A DNA stretch of 64,000 nucleotides from Hexactinellida sp. DTS-2022 (taxonomy: Eukaryota > Porifera > Hexactinellida): NCBI GenBank assembly GCA_028753945.1, contig JAPNXP010000003.1, positions 248,001-312,000 on the forward strand, given 5' to 3'. Position numbers and translations under genes: made by a program. The notes under the pieces were generated by a model. It made no database searches. It was not told the DNA's origin and saw only the letters and a list, made by a program, of their open reading frames with translations. This document shows, in pieces, positions 19,460 to 31,677 of the stretch. Within the stretch, counting starts at the first letter, position 1. Every line of letters begins with the position of its first letter.

Positions 19460-21853
19460 ATGGAATCTAGCAATTCCTCATATTCCCCCAGCAATCATTC
19501 CTCTTCTGAGGACAACTGTAGACACGATGTTTCCATCGTGTCCACACGCTCCCGCGGCTCACAGACGAGCGTCTCCTCCCAGGGTTCGGCATTGGACTTC
19601 AGTCCCGTTATTAGTAAGGGACATAGGAAACCTTTTGGTAAATTGCACAAACGTAAACAGTTGTGGATTGCTAGGAAAAATGTCAAACACACGAAACTGA
19701 AAGTAAACACTGGTCAGGTGGATTCTATTCCGGTCATCATAAATCCAGTGGTTGAGACATCTACATCCAATGTCATTTGTAATATCGGCACCCTGCAATC
19801 AGTACTGAACACAATGTCTCAGTGTGTAAAATGTGGGAAAGGCAAGCTGGAGATCAGTGCCACGGGAACGACTCAAGGTAGCGCATCATTTCTCTCCATA
19901 AAGTGTAACTTTTGCGACTCAAGTAATAAATTTTGGAGCTCTGGTACCCGCTTTCGCGAGAAGATTGTAGTAGGAGCTTCGACAATAACCAAGAGGAGCG
20001 ATCTAGTCTTCTCTTCTGTATTAGCTGCTCGACTAATGGGTGTTGGTTGGGCTAAATTGTACCTATACCATTCGTTTCTCAACATTCCGGGTCCAATAAC
20101 CAGTCGAAACTTTGGAATAGTTCAGGCTGACATTCTCCGTGCGTCTAGAGTAGTAGCAGATGAGAGCATGAGGTCTGCCGTAGAAGAGCTGAGAATCCTT
20201 CATAATACTCCGTACAATTCCACTTATGTGACAGCCGTAGGTACCTTTGACGGGGCATATCAGCAGCGATCGGGCAAATCTGGAGGTGGGTTCTCGCGCT
20301 ACTGCTTTGCCGCTGCAATCATAGCAGAGACGGGAAAAGTCGTTTCATACGGAGTTGCGTGCAATAGCTGCGCTCATTGCAGTAGGCTGAACAACAAATT
20401 GAGAGATTCGATTCTAACAATTGAAGAACATGAGGTTGAGGTTGCTATCCACGCTCCCACTTGTAGTGCGCAGTATGAGAACTATTCTTCTGTCCATCTC
20501 GAATCTGCTATCGCTCCTAAAGTCATTTCAGAAGCACTGGAACGCGGTATAATCTTTTCTGGAATTGTTTCGGACGGCGACAATAAGACGCACGATGTTC
20601 TCCATAAGTCTGGAATTTATAACCATCTCGACGATAACAAAACCATCGATCGGTTTGAGTGTATTGCCCATGTGGCGAAACGCATGAAGGCAAACCTCAA
20701 TAAGCGCCAAGAGAAAGTGCTGAAGCTTTCGCGTGCTAGTAAGGTTCCTAAGTCTCGCGATCTGAAGAAGAAAGGATTATCCAAACACAGTATCAGCAAA
20801 GAACACGATCCCGAATTTAGAGGAACCCTCCAACGCTCAAGCAAAGGGAGGGACGCTTGGCATAGTAAACCTGCAGAGGAGATACGCCATCTGTCTCTTG
20901 CTATGTGCGCCCAAGTAGCTTCATACTACAGGCTGGCTGTTCAGCGTAACGCTGGTGATATTCCAGCGATTATTAGAGCAATCAAGGCAATACCTCTACA
21001 CCTAAGCGCAACAGATGAAAACGCAGAAGTCAATCACAAGTTTTGTCCCTGTTCCTCTGATACCTGGTGTCGTTACCAGTTAGCAAAGTTGAAGTCGGAT
21101 AGCCCACCCTCTCACCCAAACTATCTTGGAGATGAAGCGACCTCACTTATCCAGAATCTCTTCGAAGATTTTGGCTACGATTCTGAAGAGTTTGTTTCGA
21201 AAATATCGGAAGGTCTGTCCTCTAACCATAATGAGGCAATCCATTCTCTACTCTTCACTATGGTTCACAAAACCGATGCAGTGGGAATGGACGTGATGGA
21301 GTTGGCTGCTGCCCTCGCAGTAATTAGATATAATGAGGGATTCGCGGGTATTGAGCGTCTCTGTGCCTATCTTGGTATAGAGGTTAGTCCGCGCTTGAAG
21401 AATGCGTTCGAAATCTTTAATGCTTCCCGGGCCCGAAAGAACTCCTGCATCGTCCGCGATCAACATAATCGCTTCTTGAAAAAGCAATCAAGAGGGAGAA
21501 AGACGTCCAAGCAAGTCTCCAAGATGTCAGACCCGTATTGTCCGGGGAAATATTCTGGTGCAAAGTCCAGTTATAATAGCGACCTCTCTTCCGACGAAGA
21601 CACGGATCTCATCATCCCTGCAGCCACTCAATCCGCCTCGACTTTGGAAGGTCATTGTAGAGTGTGCAACGGCAGTGAAGCTAACGACATCGTTGGGGTC
21701 GGTTTAGGTCTCCGTATAGTAGATGAGGTCGTAGAATGGGTCCAGTGTGACAAGTGCGACATCTGGTATCATCTCCTTTGTCTAGACATAGAAGACCCGG
21801 ATGATGTAGAAGGAGAATGGTCCTGTCCGGAGTGTAGTGAAACAGTTATCTGA
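19460..21853 (+). CDS. Mutator/Kolobok-like DDE transposase with C-terminal PHD finger
   Basis: Single intron-free 797-residue frame starting at ATG 19460. The first ~80 residues are Ser-rich and then basic. A zinc-binding CxxC...CxxC block (C122, C125, C149, C152) precedes the catalytic region. That region has FDGAYQQRSGKSGGG with D264, followed by ETGKVVSYGVACNSCAHC. VSDGDNKTH carries D372/D374, and LSSNHNEAIHS carries E592, the D, D and E pattern of the Mutator-type transposase domain found in many invertebrate genomes. Residues 733-792 form a PHD finger (CxxC, CDKCDIWYHLLC, WSCPEC), a module that usually reads histone H3 tails. The frame is undamaged, so the element may be young or the gene domesticated. 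The superfamily name is inferred from motifs. A large palindromic array begins about 430 bp downstream. Confidence 0.85.
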   Translation: MESSNSSYSPSNHSSSEDNCRHDVSIVSTRSRGSQTSVSSQGSALDFSPVISKGHRKPFGKLHKRKQLWIARKNVKHTKLKVNTGQVDSIPVIINPVVETSTSNVICNIGTLQSVLNTMSQCVKCGKGKLEISATGTTQGSASFLSIKCNFCDSSNKFWSSGTRFREKIVVGASTITKRSDLVFSSVLAARLMGVGWAKLYLYHSFLNIPGPITSRNFGIVQADILRASRVVADESMRSAVEELRILHNTPYNSTYVTAVGTFDGAYQQRSGKSGGGFSRYCFAAAIIAETGKVVSYGVACNSCAHCSRLNNKLRDSILTIEEHEVEVAIHAPTCSAQYENYSSVHLESAIAPKVISEALERGIIFSGIVSDGDNKTHDVLHKSGIYNHLDDNKTIDRFECIAHVAKRMKANLNKRQEKVLKLSRASKVPKSRDLKKKGLSKHSISKEHDPEFRGTLQRSSKGRDAWHSKPAEEIRHLSLAMCAQVASYYRLAVQRNAGDIPAIIRAIKAIPLHLSATDENAEVNHKFCPCSSDTWCRYQLAKLKSDSPPSHPNYLGDEATSLIQNLFEDFGYDSEEFVSKISEGLSSNHNEAIHSLLFTMVHKTDAVGMDVMELAAALAVIRYNEGFAGIERLCAYLGIEVSPRLKNAFEIFNASRARKNSCIVRDQHNRFLKKQSRGRKTSKQVSKMSDPYCPGKYSGAKSSYNSDLSSDEDTDLIIPAATQSASTLEGHCRVCNGSEANDIVGVGLGLRIVDEVVEWVQCDKCDIWYHLLCLDIEDPDDVEGEWSCPECSETVI

Positions 21854-22067
21854 TAGTTTATATCTGTATTACATTTGTAATAGTATTGTAACTCATAAAA
21901 CTTCTTGTCCTATATAATTAGTTCAATTTAGCACGATAAGGTTCAATAAATTAGAGAAAATCGCCGATTTTATGATTCCTGGACCTAAACCAATAAACCA
22001 TTTGAAAAATATTTGAATAACGAAGTGTTGTATTAGTGTTTGAATATATTCATTTATAAGTAGGCTA

Positions 22068-22221
22068 TTGCGTGACAGACTTCGATTAGCAATATTGACT
22101 TTGAAACCAATAGGAATGCTTATTTATTAATGAAATATGATGATTTTTCAAATATTCCTACTAGTCACTCCTGTAGTATTGAAAGTAAATATGAATTCAA
22201 CAAAAAAAGTCTGTCACGCAA
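22068..22221. mobile_element. MITE with 15-bp perfect inverted ends
   Basis: TTGCGTGACAGACTT and AAGTCTGTCACGCAA enclose about 125 bp of AT-rich sequence just downstream of the PHD transposase gene. Target duplication not clear. The ends were not found upstream of the transposase, so they are not evidently that gene's own termini. Confidence 0.7.
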
Positions 22222-22290
22222 TGTGTAATTGTATGTAGTGTACTAAATTAGTATAGGCTCAAATCGACTTGAAATCAACGCATTAAAAAA

Positions 22291-22416
22291 AAAAATCCAA
22301 AATTGCAGCTGTGCCGACGCATATTCCTTTGGTGGCACTATATTTTGGTGGTGTTTTATTGATAGTGCCTCCAAAGGAACATGCTGTCGGCACAGCTGCA
22401 ATTTTTGATTTTTTTT
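22291..22416 (-). repeat. P1 hairpin copy 1 (reversed)
   Basis: Left-edge copy. The arms end in AATTGCAGCTGTGCCGAC instead of GCAGCCTGTGCCGAC, and the GCATG/ATATTCC arm has a substitution. Followed by reversed spacer II. Confidence 0.9.
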
Positions 22417-23500
22417 CGCCATGTCATCATCACTATGAAGGTGTTAATTTATTTCAGAAAGGTGTTTCAAAAGGCAACGACCCTTAGTGAGTTGGTAGTT
22501 TCCATTTAGCTTAATCATGAGATATTCAAGTTTCAGTAGAATAATCATCACCTCAAGGTGTCAAGACCCATTTGTAGAGGTGTTACGTGGCATAAGGATC
22601 AATTGATAAATTGGAAGTTTGTTTCTATCTTGTATCATCTCTGAGATTTATGATATTTAATTAATTAGTATAAATAATTATTAATATATTTATAATATAA
22701 CACCAATATCAATGTCAACTTACAATTATTAATTTAAATTATTTTGTCATAAATAATTAATTAATTAATTTGGCTAGCAAATTTCAATTCCGCACACTCG
22801 ATAATTATCCCTTAATTAACCCTCGGCTGTCTTGGGGTAAAAGGTATAAATAGAAAAACCCCACTTTCACTTTCACTTTCAATTGAAATTCAATTAACTT
22901 TCAGTTTAAATTTTACATTCCTAGCCAGACGAGGGTTAATAAACAAATTGAAAGCATCTATATAAGTCATATACTGACTGAAATAATTATAATTAATTAC
23001 GTCATTATATTAACAGTGCAATAATAATCTCGCAGAATTAAATATAATCACATAATCTGTCGTTGTTATGAAATATATAATCTTAGTTTTCAATTAGAAA
23101 ATAGAAGCCTACTCGAACTCACAAGTGGAATCAATATAATTATCACAAGTTGAAACAATAGAATTAGATTTAACACTTTCAATTGAACTGAAGTGTTAGT
23201 AAACAAAGGAAATTTTCAACTGAATTGTGGCACAAACGAAGCCCAATTTGAAAATTCGTGCACTGTGACAAGGTGTAGAATTAAATTCTCCACCGAATGC
23301 ATATAATTTGAATATTTGCGCACAATTTATTGTCTTTTTCTAACATTAAACAGGTGCGAAAATGTGTCCAAAAAATCAAATAAAAATCGTGACGCCAGGT
23401 GCACATCTGTAACCCATGAGACACCTGTCCTGAAAATTTCAGTTATTATTTAATTAAACTCTATTCTGTGGATGAGCTACTACGGATAAATATTAATAAC

Positions 23501-23628
23501 AAAAAATCCAAAATTGCAGCCTGTGCCGACGCATGTTCCTTTGGTGGCACTATATTTTGTTGGTTGTTTATTGATAGTGCCTCCAAAGGACATGCTGTCG
23601 GCGCAGGCTGCAATTTTGGATTTTTTTT
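23501..23628 (-). repeat. P1 hairpin copy 2 (reversed)
   Basis: Loop TTTTGTTGGTTGTTTATTG. Followed by reversed spacer I (AACGCCCAAGGTGTGAAGAA). Confidence 0.92.
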
Positions 23629-24370
23629 CGCCAAGTCATCAACGCCCAAGGTGTGAAGAAACATTTGTTAATTGGTCCGAGTCACAAGGAACGGTAGATA
23701 AATTTGAAGTTTGTTTCTACCATAAACCATCTTGAGTTTAATGCCATTCATTCATTATGTATTGATAATAAATTCTATTATTAGTTATATATTTTAGCAA
23801 TATTATCCACGGTTGGTTGAGTTGAGTCAACAAATTCCTTATATTATATTATTTAATTTAATCCATTGTATAGTAATACTATAATTAAATAGAAGCCAGC
23901 TGGAATTTATAAGTTAAATCAATATAATTATCGCAAGTTGAATCACTAGAGTAGGATTTAACAAGTTAAATCAATATAATTATTACAAGTTGAAACAATG
24001 GAATTAGATTTCACAGTTTTACTGAAATTGAAATGTGAGTAAACAAAGAGATTTCAACCCACATTTATGGCAGAAATTGAACCCATTTTAAAAAGATTTC
24101 TTCGGCCATCAGACGCATAATTCTATGGTGAATCCAAATGTGAAATAAAATTTGGGGGTTTAGTAAAACATTTTTTGAGTTATGGATCAGACAAATTTTG
24201 AAAGGTGTTAAAGATGTGTCCAAAATTTGTTAATAAAAAATCGTAACCCCAGGTGCAAATTAGACGTCGACTCCGAACCTACATGCCAAGTTTCAGCCCT
24301 CTATGTATATAGGTGTGGCCAGGGCAGTGAGGGCACCGTCTACGGAGAAAAAATAATAAAAAAATAAATA

Positions 24371-24553
24371 AAGGCAGTGATTCCAATACTGGGCCACTAT
24401 ACTATAGTATAGTCGGCACAGTAAAAATAATAATAAAGGCAGTGATTCCAATACTGGGCCACTATACTATAGTATAGTCGGCACAGTAAAAAATAAAGGC
24501 AGTAATTCCAATACTGGGCCACTATACTATAGTATAGTCGGCACAGTAATAAT
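24371..24553 (-). repeat. P2 block a, three reversed units
   Basis: Three units of AAGGCAGTGATTCCAATACT plus GGGCCACTATACTATAGTAT, each ending GTCGGCACAGTA. The block directly precedes reversed P1 copy 3. Confidence 0.93.
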
Positions 24554-24683
24554 AAAAATCCCAAATTGCAGCCTGTGCCGACGCATGTTCCTTTGGTGGC
24601 ACTATATTTTGATGGTGGTTTATTGATAGTCCCTCCAATGGAACATGCTGTCGGCACAAGCTGCAATTTTGGATTTTTTTTTT
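24554..24683 (-). repeat. P1 hairpin copy 3 (reversed)
   Basis: Outer arm reads ATCCCAAATTGCAG (one change). Followed by reversed spacer II, which contains a perfect 22-bp P3 palindrome at 24847-24868 (arms GTGTTGGGTGA). Confidence 0.92.
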
Positions 24684-25137
24684 GCCTAGTCATCATCACT
24701 ATGAAGGTGTTAAATTATTTCAGAAAGGTGTTTCAGAAGGCAACGACCCTTAGAGTGGTGGAAGTTTCCATTTAGCTCACTTCATTTGAGAGATATTCAA
24801 GTTTCAGTAGAATATAATTAGTGATGAGTCAGCATTTTTTATGTGCGTGTTGGGTGATCACCCAACACCAACCAACCTATTCGCAAAGTAGAATTCACAA
24901 AATTGTAAAAACACATTTTTTTTACGATGTCATCATCACCTCAAGGTGTCAAGATCCAATTGGACAGGTGTTACGTGGCATAAGGAACAATTGATAAATT
25001 GGAAGTTTGTTTCTATCTCGTATAATCATTGAGATTTATGGTATTTATTTAATTAGTATAAATAATTATTAATTTATTAATAATTTAACACCATTATTAT
25101 GTACAGCAAAATAAATGAAGTTCAATTATTTGCAATT

Positions 25138-25455
25138 ATTACTGTGCCGACTATACTATAGTATAGTGGCCCAGTTCTAATCTCAGTGCCTTGGTTAGTT
25201 ATTACTGTGCCGACTATACTATAGTATAGTGGCCCAGTATTGGAATCACTGCCTTTATTATTACTGTGCCGACTATACTATAGTATAGTGGCCCAGTATT
25301 AGAATCACTGCCTTTATTATTATTATTACTGTGCCGACTATACTATAGTATAGTGGCCCAGTTCTAATCTTACTGCCTTGGTTAGTTATTACTGTGCCGA
25401 CTATACTATAGTATTGTGGCCCAGTTCTAATCTTAGTGCTTTGGTTAGTTATTAT
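25138..25455 (+). repeat. P2 block b, five forward units at the orientation switch
   Basis: First forward block. Units alternate two tails, TATTGGAATCACTGCC and TTCTAATCTCAGTGCCTTGG. It ends in TTATTAGTCCGTAG and spacer II-type sequence. No P1 hairpin precedes it. Confidence 0.93.
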
Positions 25456-26518
25456 TAGTCCGTAGCCTCTCTACTGAACAGAGTTTTACTAACTAAGAGC
25501 CCAAATTTTCACGATATGTGTCTCATGGGTTACAGATGTGCACCTGGGGTCACGATTGTTTACTACATTTTTTTGGACACATTTTTGCACCTGTTTAATA
25601 TTAGAAAAAGAACAATAAATAGTGCACAAATATTTAATTTATATGCATTCGATAGAGAATTAAATTGTACACCTTTTCACAGTGCACGAATTTTTAAATT
25701 GAGTTTCGTTTGTGCCACAATTGAGTTGCAAGTTTCCTTTGTTTACTAACACTTCAGTTCAATTGAAGTGTTAAATCGAATTCTATTGTTTCAACTTATG
25801 ATAATTACATTGATTCAACTTGTGAGATCGAGTAGGCTTCTATTTTCTAATTGAAAACTAAGATTTTACATTCCATAACAACAACAGATTATGTGATTAT
25901 ATTTATTTCTGCTCAGAATATTCTTGAACAATGGATACATGAGATATTTAATTCTAATTAATTCGCTCTGAGTTTAACTTAGAGAAACGGTTCCAATTAA
26001 ATTATTGGGGTATCGAGTGCGCTGAATTCAAATATGATAGTGAAATTAAATTTAAATTAATTATTTAGCAAATAATTGAACTTAATTTATTTTGATGTAA
26101 ATAATATTGGTGTTAAATTATCTTAGATTAATTAAATATTTATACTAATTATCTAAATTTCATTAATCTCAGAAATGATACAAGATAGAAACAAACTTTA
26201 AATTTATCAATTGGTCCTTATGGCACGTACCACCTATACAAGTGGATCTTGACACCTTGAGGTGATGATGACATCGTCAAAAAAATGTATTTTTACAATT
26301 TTGTGAATTATATTATTAAAATGGGTTAGTTGGAGTTGGGTGATGACCCAACACTCACATAAAAAATGCTGATTCATCACTTATTATATTCTACTGAAAC
26401 TTGAATATCTTTGAAACGAAGTGAGCAAAATGGAAACTTCCACCACTCTAAGGGTCGTAGCCTTCTGAAACACCTTTCTGAAATAATTTAACACCTTTAT
26501 AGTGATGATGACTTTGCG

Positions 26519-26650
26519 AAAAAAAATCCAAAATTGCAGCCTGTGCCGATAGCATGTTCCTTGGGAGGCACTATCAATAAACCACCACCAAAATATAGTG
26601 CCACCAAAGGAACATGCGTCGGCACAGGCTGCAATTTTGGATTTTTTTTT
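26519..26650 (+). repeat. P1 hairpin copy 4
   Basis: First forward P1. Left arm has CCGATAGCATG. Spacer II upstream, P2 block c downstream. Confidence 0.93.
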
Positions 26651-26652
26651 GT

Positions 26653-26833
26653 TTTTACTGTGCCGACTATACTATAGTATAGTGGCCCAGTTCTAATCTT
26701 ACTGCCTTTATTTTACTGTGCCGACTATACTATAGTATAGTGGCCCAGTTCTAATCTTACTGCCTTTATTTTTACTGTGCCGACTACACTATAGTATAGT
26801 GGCCCAGTATTGGAATCACTGCCTTTATTTTTG
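26653..26833 (+). repeat. P2 block c, three units
   Basis: Follows P1 copy 4 after a short GTTTTT joint. The third unit has one change in the palindrome (ACTACACTATAGTATAGT). Confidence 0.92.
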
Positions 26834-27545
26834 TTATTCTTTCTCCGTAGCAGGTGCCCTGGCCACACCTATATACATAGAGGGCTGAAACTTGGAATGT
26901 AGGTTCGGAGTCGACGTCTAATTTGCACCTGGGGTTACAATTTTTGATTAACAAATTTTTGACACATCTTTAACACCTTGAAAATTTGTCTGGTCCATAA
27001 CTCAAAATATGTTCTACTAAACCCCCAAATTTTATTTCATATTTGGATTCCTATTAAAATTCTGCGTCTGTTGGGAGAAGAAAATCTTCAATAAAGAGTT
27101 TTATTTATGCCATAAATGGGGGTTGAAATTTCTTTGTTTACTCACACTTCAGTTTCAGTATAACTGTTAAATCTAATTCCATTGTTTCAACTTGTAATAA
27201 TTATATTGATTTAACTTGTTAAATCTTACTCTATTGATTCAACTTGCGATAATTAAATTGATTTAACTTATAAATTGCAGCTGGCTTCTATTTAATTTAC
27301 CATACAATGGATTAAATAAAATAATATAATATAAGGAATTTGTTGACTTAATTCAACCCAACCGTGGATAACAATGCTAATATAAATAACTAATAATATA
27401 ATTTATTATCAATACATAATGAATGAATGGCATTAAACTCAAGATGGTTTTTGATAGAAACAAACTTCAAATTTATCTACCGTTCCTTGTGACTCGGACC
27501 AATTAACAAATGCTTCTTCACACCTTGGGCGTTGATGACTTGGCG

Positions 27546-27673
27546 AAAAAAATTCCAAAATTTGCACCTGCGCCGACAGCATGTTCCTTTGGAGGCACTA
27601 TCAATAAACAACCAACAAAATATAGTGCCACCAAAGGAACATGCGTCGGCACTGGGTGCAATTTTGGATTTTT
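27546..27673 (+). repeat. P1 hairpin copy 5
   Basis: Spacer I upstream. The outer left arm is changed (ATTCCAAAATTTGCACCTGC). CTCCGTAG follows with no P2 block. Confidence 0.92.
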
Positions 27674-28558
27674 ATTTTTTATTTTATTTTTTCTCCGTAG
27701 CAGGTGCCCTGGCCACACCTGTATTCATTGAGGGCTGAAACTTGGCATGTAGTTGCGGAGGGACCGTCTAATTTGCACCTAGGGTTACGAATTTTTGTTA
27801 AGAAATTTTTGAGACATCTTTAACACCTTTCAAAATTCGTCTGGTCCATAACTCAAAATATGTTTTAATAAACCCCAAAATTTTATTTCATATTTAGATT
27901 CATCTTAAAATTCTGCGTGTGATGGGAGAAGAAAATTTGTTAAAATTGATTTAATTTCTGCCATAAATGGGAGTTGAAATTCCTTTGTTTACTCAACACT
28001 TCAATTTCAATAAAACTGTGAAATCTAATTCCATTGTTTCAACTTGTAATAATTATATTGATTTAACTTGTTAAATCTTTCACTATTGTTTCAACTTGTA
28101 ATAATTAAATTGATTCATCTTATAAATTCCAGCTGGCTTCTATTTAATTGTAGTATTACTATACAATGGATTAAATAAAATAATATAATATAAGGAATTT
28201 GTTGACTCAACTCAACCAACCGTGGATAACATTGCTAAAATAAATAACTAATAATATAATTTAATATCAATACACAATGAATGCAGCTGGCTTCTATTTA
28301 ATTGTAGCATTACTATACAATGGATTAAATTAAATTAATTTATATAAGGAATTTGGTGACTTTACTCAACACACCGTGGATAACATTGCTAAAATATATA
28401 ACTAATAATATAATTTATTATCAATACATAATGAATGAATGGCATTAAACTCAAGATGGTTTATGATCGAAACAAACTTAAATTTATCTACCGTTCCTTG
28501 TGGCTCGGATCAATTAACAAATGGATCATGACACATTGAGGCGTTGATGACATGGCGT

Positions 28559-28681
28559 AAAAAATTCCAAAATTGCAGATGTGCTGACAGCATGTTCTTT
28601 TGGAGGCACTATCAATAACCCACCAACAAAATATAGTGCCACCAAAGGAACATGCGTCGGCACAGCTGCAATTTTGGATTA
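28559..28681 (+). repeat. P1 hairpin copy 6
   Basis: Short-arm variant, with AATTGCAGATGTGCTGAC on the left and GTCGGCACAGCTGCAATT on the right. Confidence 0.91.
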
Positions 28682-29423
28682 TTATTTTTATTTTTATTAT
28701 TTTTATTTCTCCGTAGCAGGTGCCCTGACCACACCTATATACATAGAGGGCTAAAACTTGGAATGTTGGTTCGGAGTCGACGTCTGATTTGCACCTGGGG
28801 TTACAATTTTGTATTAACAAATTTTTGACACATCTTTAACACCTTTCAAATTTTGTCTGGTCCATAACTCAAAAATTGTTTTACTAAACCCGCAAATTTT
28901 ATTTCACATTTGGATTCGCCATAAAATTCTGCGTCTGATGGGAAATAAATATTTCAATAAAGAGGTCAATTTCTGCCATAAATGGGGGTTGAAATTTCTT
29001 TGTTTACTCACACTTCAATTTCAGTAAAACTGTGAAATCTAATTCCATTGTTTCAACTTGTAATAATTATATTGATTTAACTTGTTAAATCCTACTCTAG
29101 TGATTCAACTTGCGATAATTATATTGATTTAACTTATAAATTCCAGCTGGCTTCTATTTAATTGTAGTATTACTATACAATGGATTAAATAAAATATTAT
29201 AATATAAGGAATTTGTTGACTTAATTAAACTTAACCGTGGATAACATTGCTAAAATAAATAACTAATAATATAATATATTATCGATATATGTATAATGAA
29301 TGAATGGCAGTAAACTATAGATGGTTTACGATAGAAACAAACTTCAAATTTATCTACCATTCCTTGTGACTCGGACCAATTAACAAATGGATTTTGACAC
29401 CTTGAGGCGTTGATGACTGGGCG

Positions 29424-29551
29424 AAAAAAAATCCAAAATTGCAGACTGTGCCGATAGCATGTTCCTTTGGAGGCACTATCAATAAACAAACAACAAAATA
29501 TAGTGCCACCAAAGGAACATGCCATCGGCACAGTCTGCAATTTTGGATTTT
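29424..29551 (+). repeat. P1 hairpin copy 7
   Basis: The only forward copy whose right arm reads GCCATCGGCAC. P2 block d follows. Confidence 0.92.
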
Positions 29552-29552
29552 A

Positions 29553-29765
29553 TTACTGTGCCGACTATACTACAGTATAGTGGCCCAGTAGTGGTCTTAG
29601 TGCTTTGGTATATTATTATTATTATTATTACTGTGCCGACTATACTATAGTATAGTGGCCCAGTTCTAATCTCAGTGCCTTGGTTAGTTATTACTGTGCC
29701 GACTATACTATAGTATAGTGGCCCAGTTCTAATCTCAGTGCCTTGGTTAGTTATTATTATTATTT
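29553..29765 (+). repeat. P2 block d, three units
   Basis: First unit palindrome is ACTATACTACAGTATAGT (one change) with tail AGTGGTCTTAGTGC. A (TAT)n spacer separates it from the second. Confidence 0.91.
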
Positions 29766-30729
29766 ATCCGTAGCCACTCCACAGAACAGAGTTTTATCAA
29801 CTAAGAGCCCAAATTTTAGGATGGGTGTCTCATGGGTTACAGATGTGCACCTGGGGTTACGATTTTTAATTAAGAAATTTTGGACACATGTTTAACACCT
29901 TTCAAAATTTGTCTGGTCCATAGCTCAAAAATTGTTTTACTAAACCCCCAAATTTTATTTCACATTTGGATTCGCCATAAAATTCTGCGTCTGATGGGAG
30001 AAGTAATTTTTCAATAAAGGGGTCAATTTCTGCCATAAATGGGGGTTGAAATTTCTTTGTTTACTCACACTTCAATTTCAGTAAAACTGTGAAATCTAAT
30101 TCCATTGTTTCAACTTGTAATAATTATATTGACACTGTTAATATACTGACGTAATTAATTATAATTAATTCAGTCAGTATATGACTTATATAGATGCTTC
30201 CAATTTGTTTATTAGGGGTTATCGAGTATGCTGAATTGAAATTTGATAGCCAAATTAATTAATTAATCATTTATGACAAAATAATTAAACTTAATAAATA
30301 TATGTTGACATTGAAATTGGTGTTAAATTATAAAAAATATTAATAATTATATATACTAATTAATTAAATATCATAAATCTCAGAGATCATAGAAGATAAA
30401 AACAAACTTTCAATTTATCAATTGGTCCTTATGGCACGTGCCACCTATACAAGTGGGTCTTGACACCTTGAGGTGATGATGACATCGTTAAAAAAATGTG
30501 TTTTTACAATTTTGTTAATTCAATATTAAAAATGGGTTAGTTCATGTTGGGTGATGACCCAACACTCACATAAAAAATGCTGAGTCATCAGTTGTTATAT
30601 TCTACTCAAACTTGAATATCGCTAAAAGGAAGTGAACTAAAACGAAACTTCCACCACTCTAAGGGTCGATGCCTTCTGTAACACCTTTTTGAAATGATTT
30701 AACACCTTTATAGTGATGATGACTTGGCG

Positions 30730-30865
30730 AAAAAAAAATCCAAAATTGCATCCTGTGCCGACAGCATGTTCCATTGGAGGCACTATCAATAAACCACCAA
30801 CAAAAACAAAATATAGTGCCACCAAAGGAACATGCGTCGGCACAGGATGCAATTTTGGATTTTTT
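30730..30865 (+). repeat. P1 hairpin copy 8
   Basis: Longest loop of the set (extra AAAACA). Spacer II with P3 upstream. Confidence 0.92.
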
Positions 30866-31584
30866 CTTTCTCCGTAGACGGTGCCCTGGCCAGAGCTTTA
30901 TAGTTGATGGGCTGAAACTTGTCATGTAGGTGCGATGGGACCGTCTAATTTGCACCTGGGGTTACGATTTTTGATTAACAAATTTTGGACACATCTTTAA
31001 CACCTTTCAAAATTTGTCTGGTCCATAACTCAAAATATGTTTTAATAAACCCCAAAATTTTATTTCATATTTGGATTCACCATAAAATTATGCGTCTGAT
31101 GGGAGAAGAAAATTTTCAATAAAGGGTTTAATTTCTGCCATAAATGGGGGCTGAAATCTCTTTGTTTACTCACACTTCATTTACTGTAAAACTGTGAAAT
31201 CTAATTCCATTGTTCAACTTGTTATATTTATATTGATTTAACTTGTTAAATCTTTCACTATTGTTTCAACTTGCAATAATTAAATTGATTTAACTTATAA
31301 ATTCCAGCTGGCTTCTATTTAATTGTAGTATTACTATACAATGGATTAAATATAATAATATAATATAATGAATTTGTTGACTCAACTCAACCAACCGTGG
31401 ATAACATTGCTAAAATAAATAACTAATAATATAATTTATTATCAATACATAATGAATGAATGGCATTAAACTCTAGAGTCTAGATGGTTTATGATAGAAA
31501 CAAACTTCAAATTTATGTACCGTTCCTTGTGACTCGGACCAAATAACAAATGCTTCTTCACACCTTGGACGTTGATGACTTGGC

Positions 31585-31677
31585 GAAAGAGGCACTATCA
31601 ATAAACAACACAAAAATATAGTGCCACTAAAGGAACATGCTGTCGGCGCAGGCTGCAATTTTGGATTTTTTTTTTTT
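31585..31677 (+). repeat. P1 hairpin copy 9, left arm mostly lost
   Basis: Spacer I runs straight into GAGGCACTATCAATAA. About 40 bp of the left arm are missing, while the right arm is complete and carries GCTGTCGGC, usually seen in the other arm. Confidence 0.88.

Noticed and set aside
22080-22221. TTGCGTGACAGACTT inverted repeats as the right terminus of the PHD transposase element
   Set aside because: Both arms lie within 155 bp downstream of the gene and no copy was found upstream, so they bound a separate small element.
24371-24553. P2 units as tRNA or other structured RNA genes
   Set aside because: The dyad is a simple TATA-like palindrome with no tRNA arms or internal promoter boxes.
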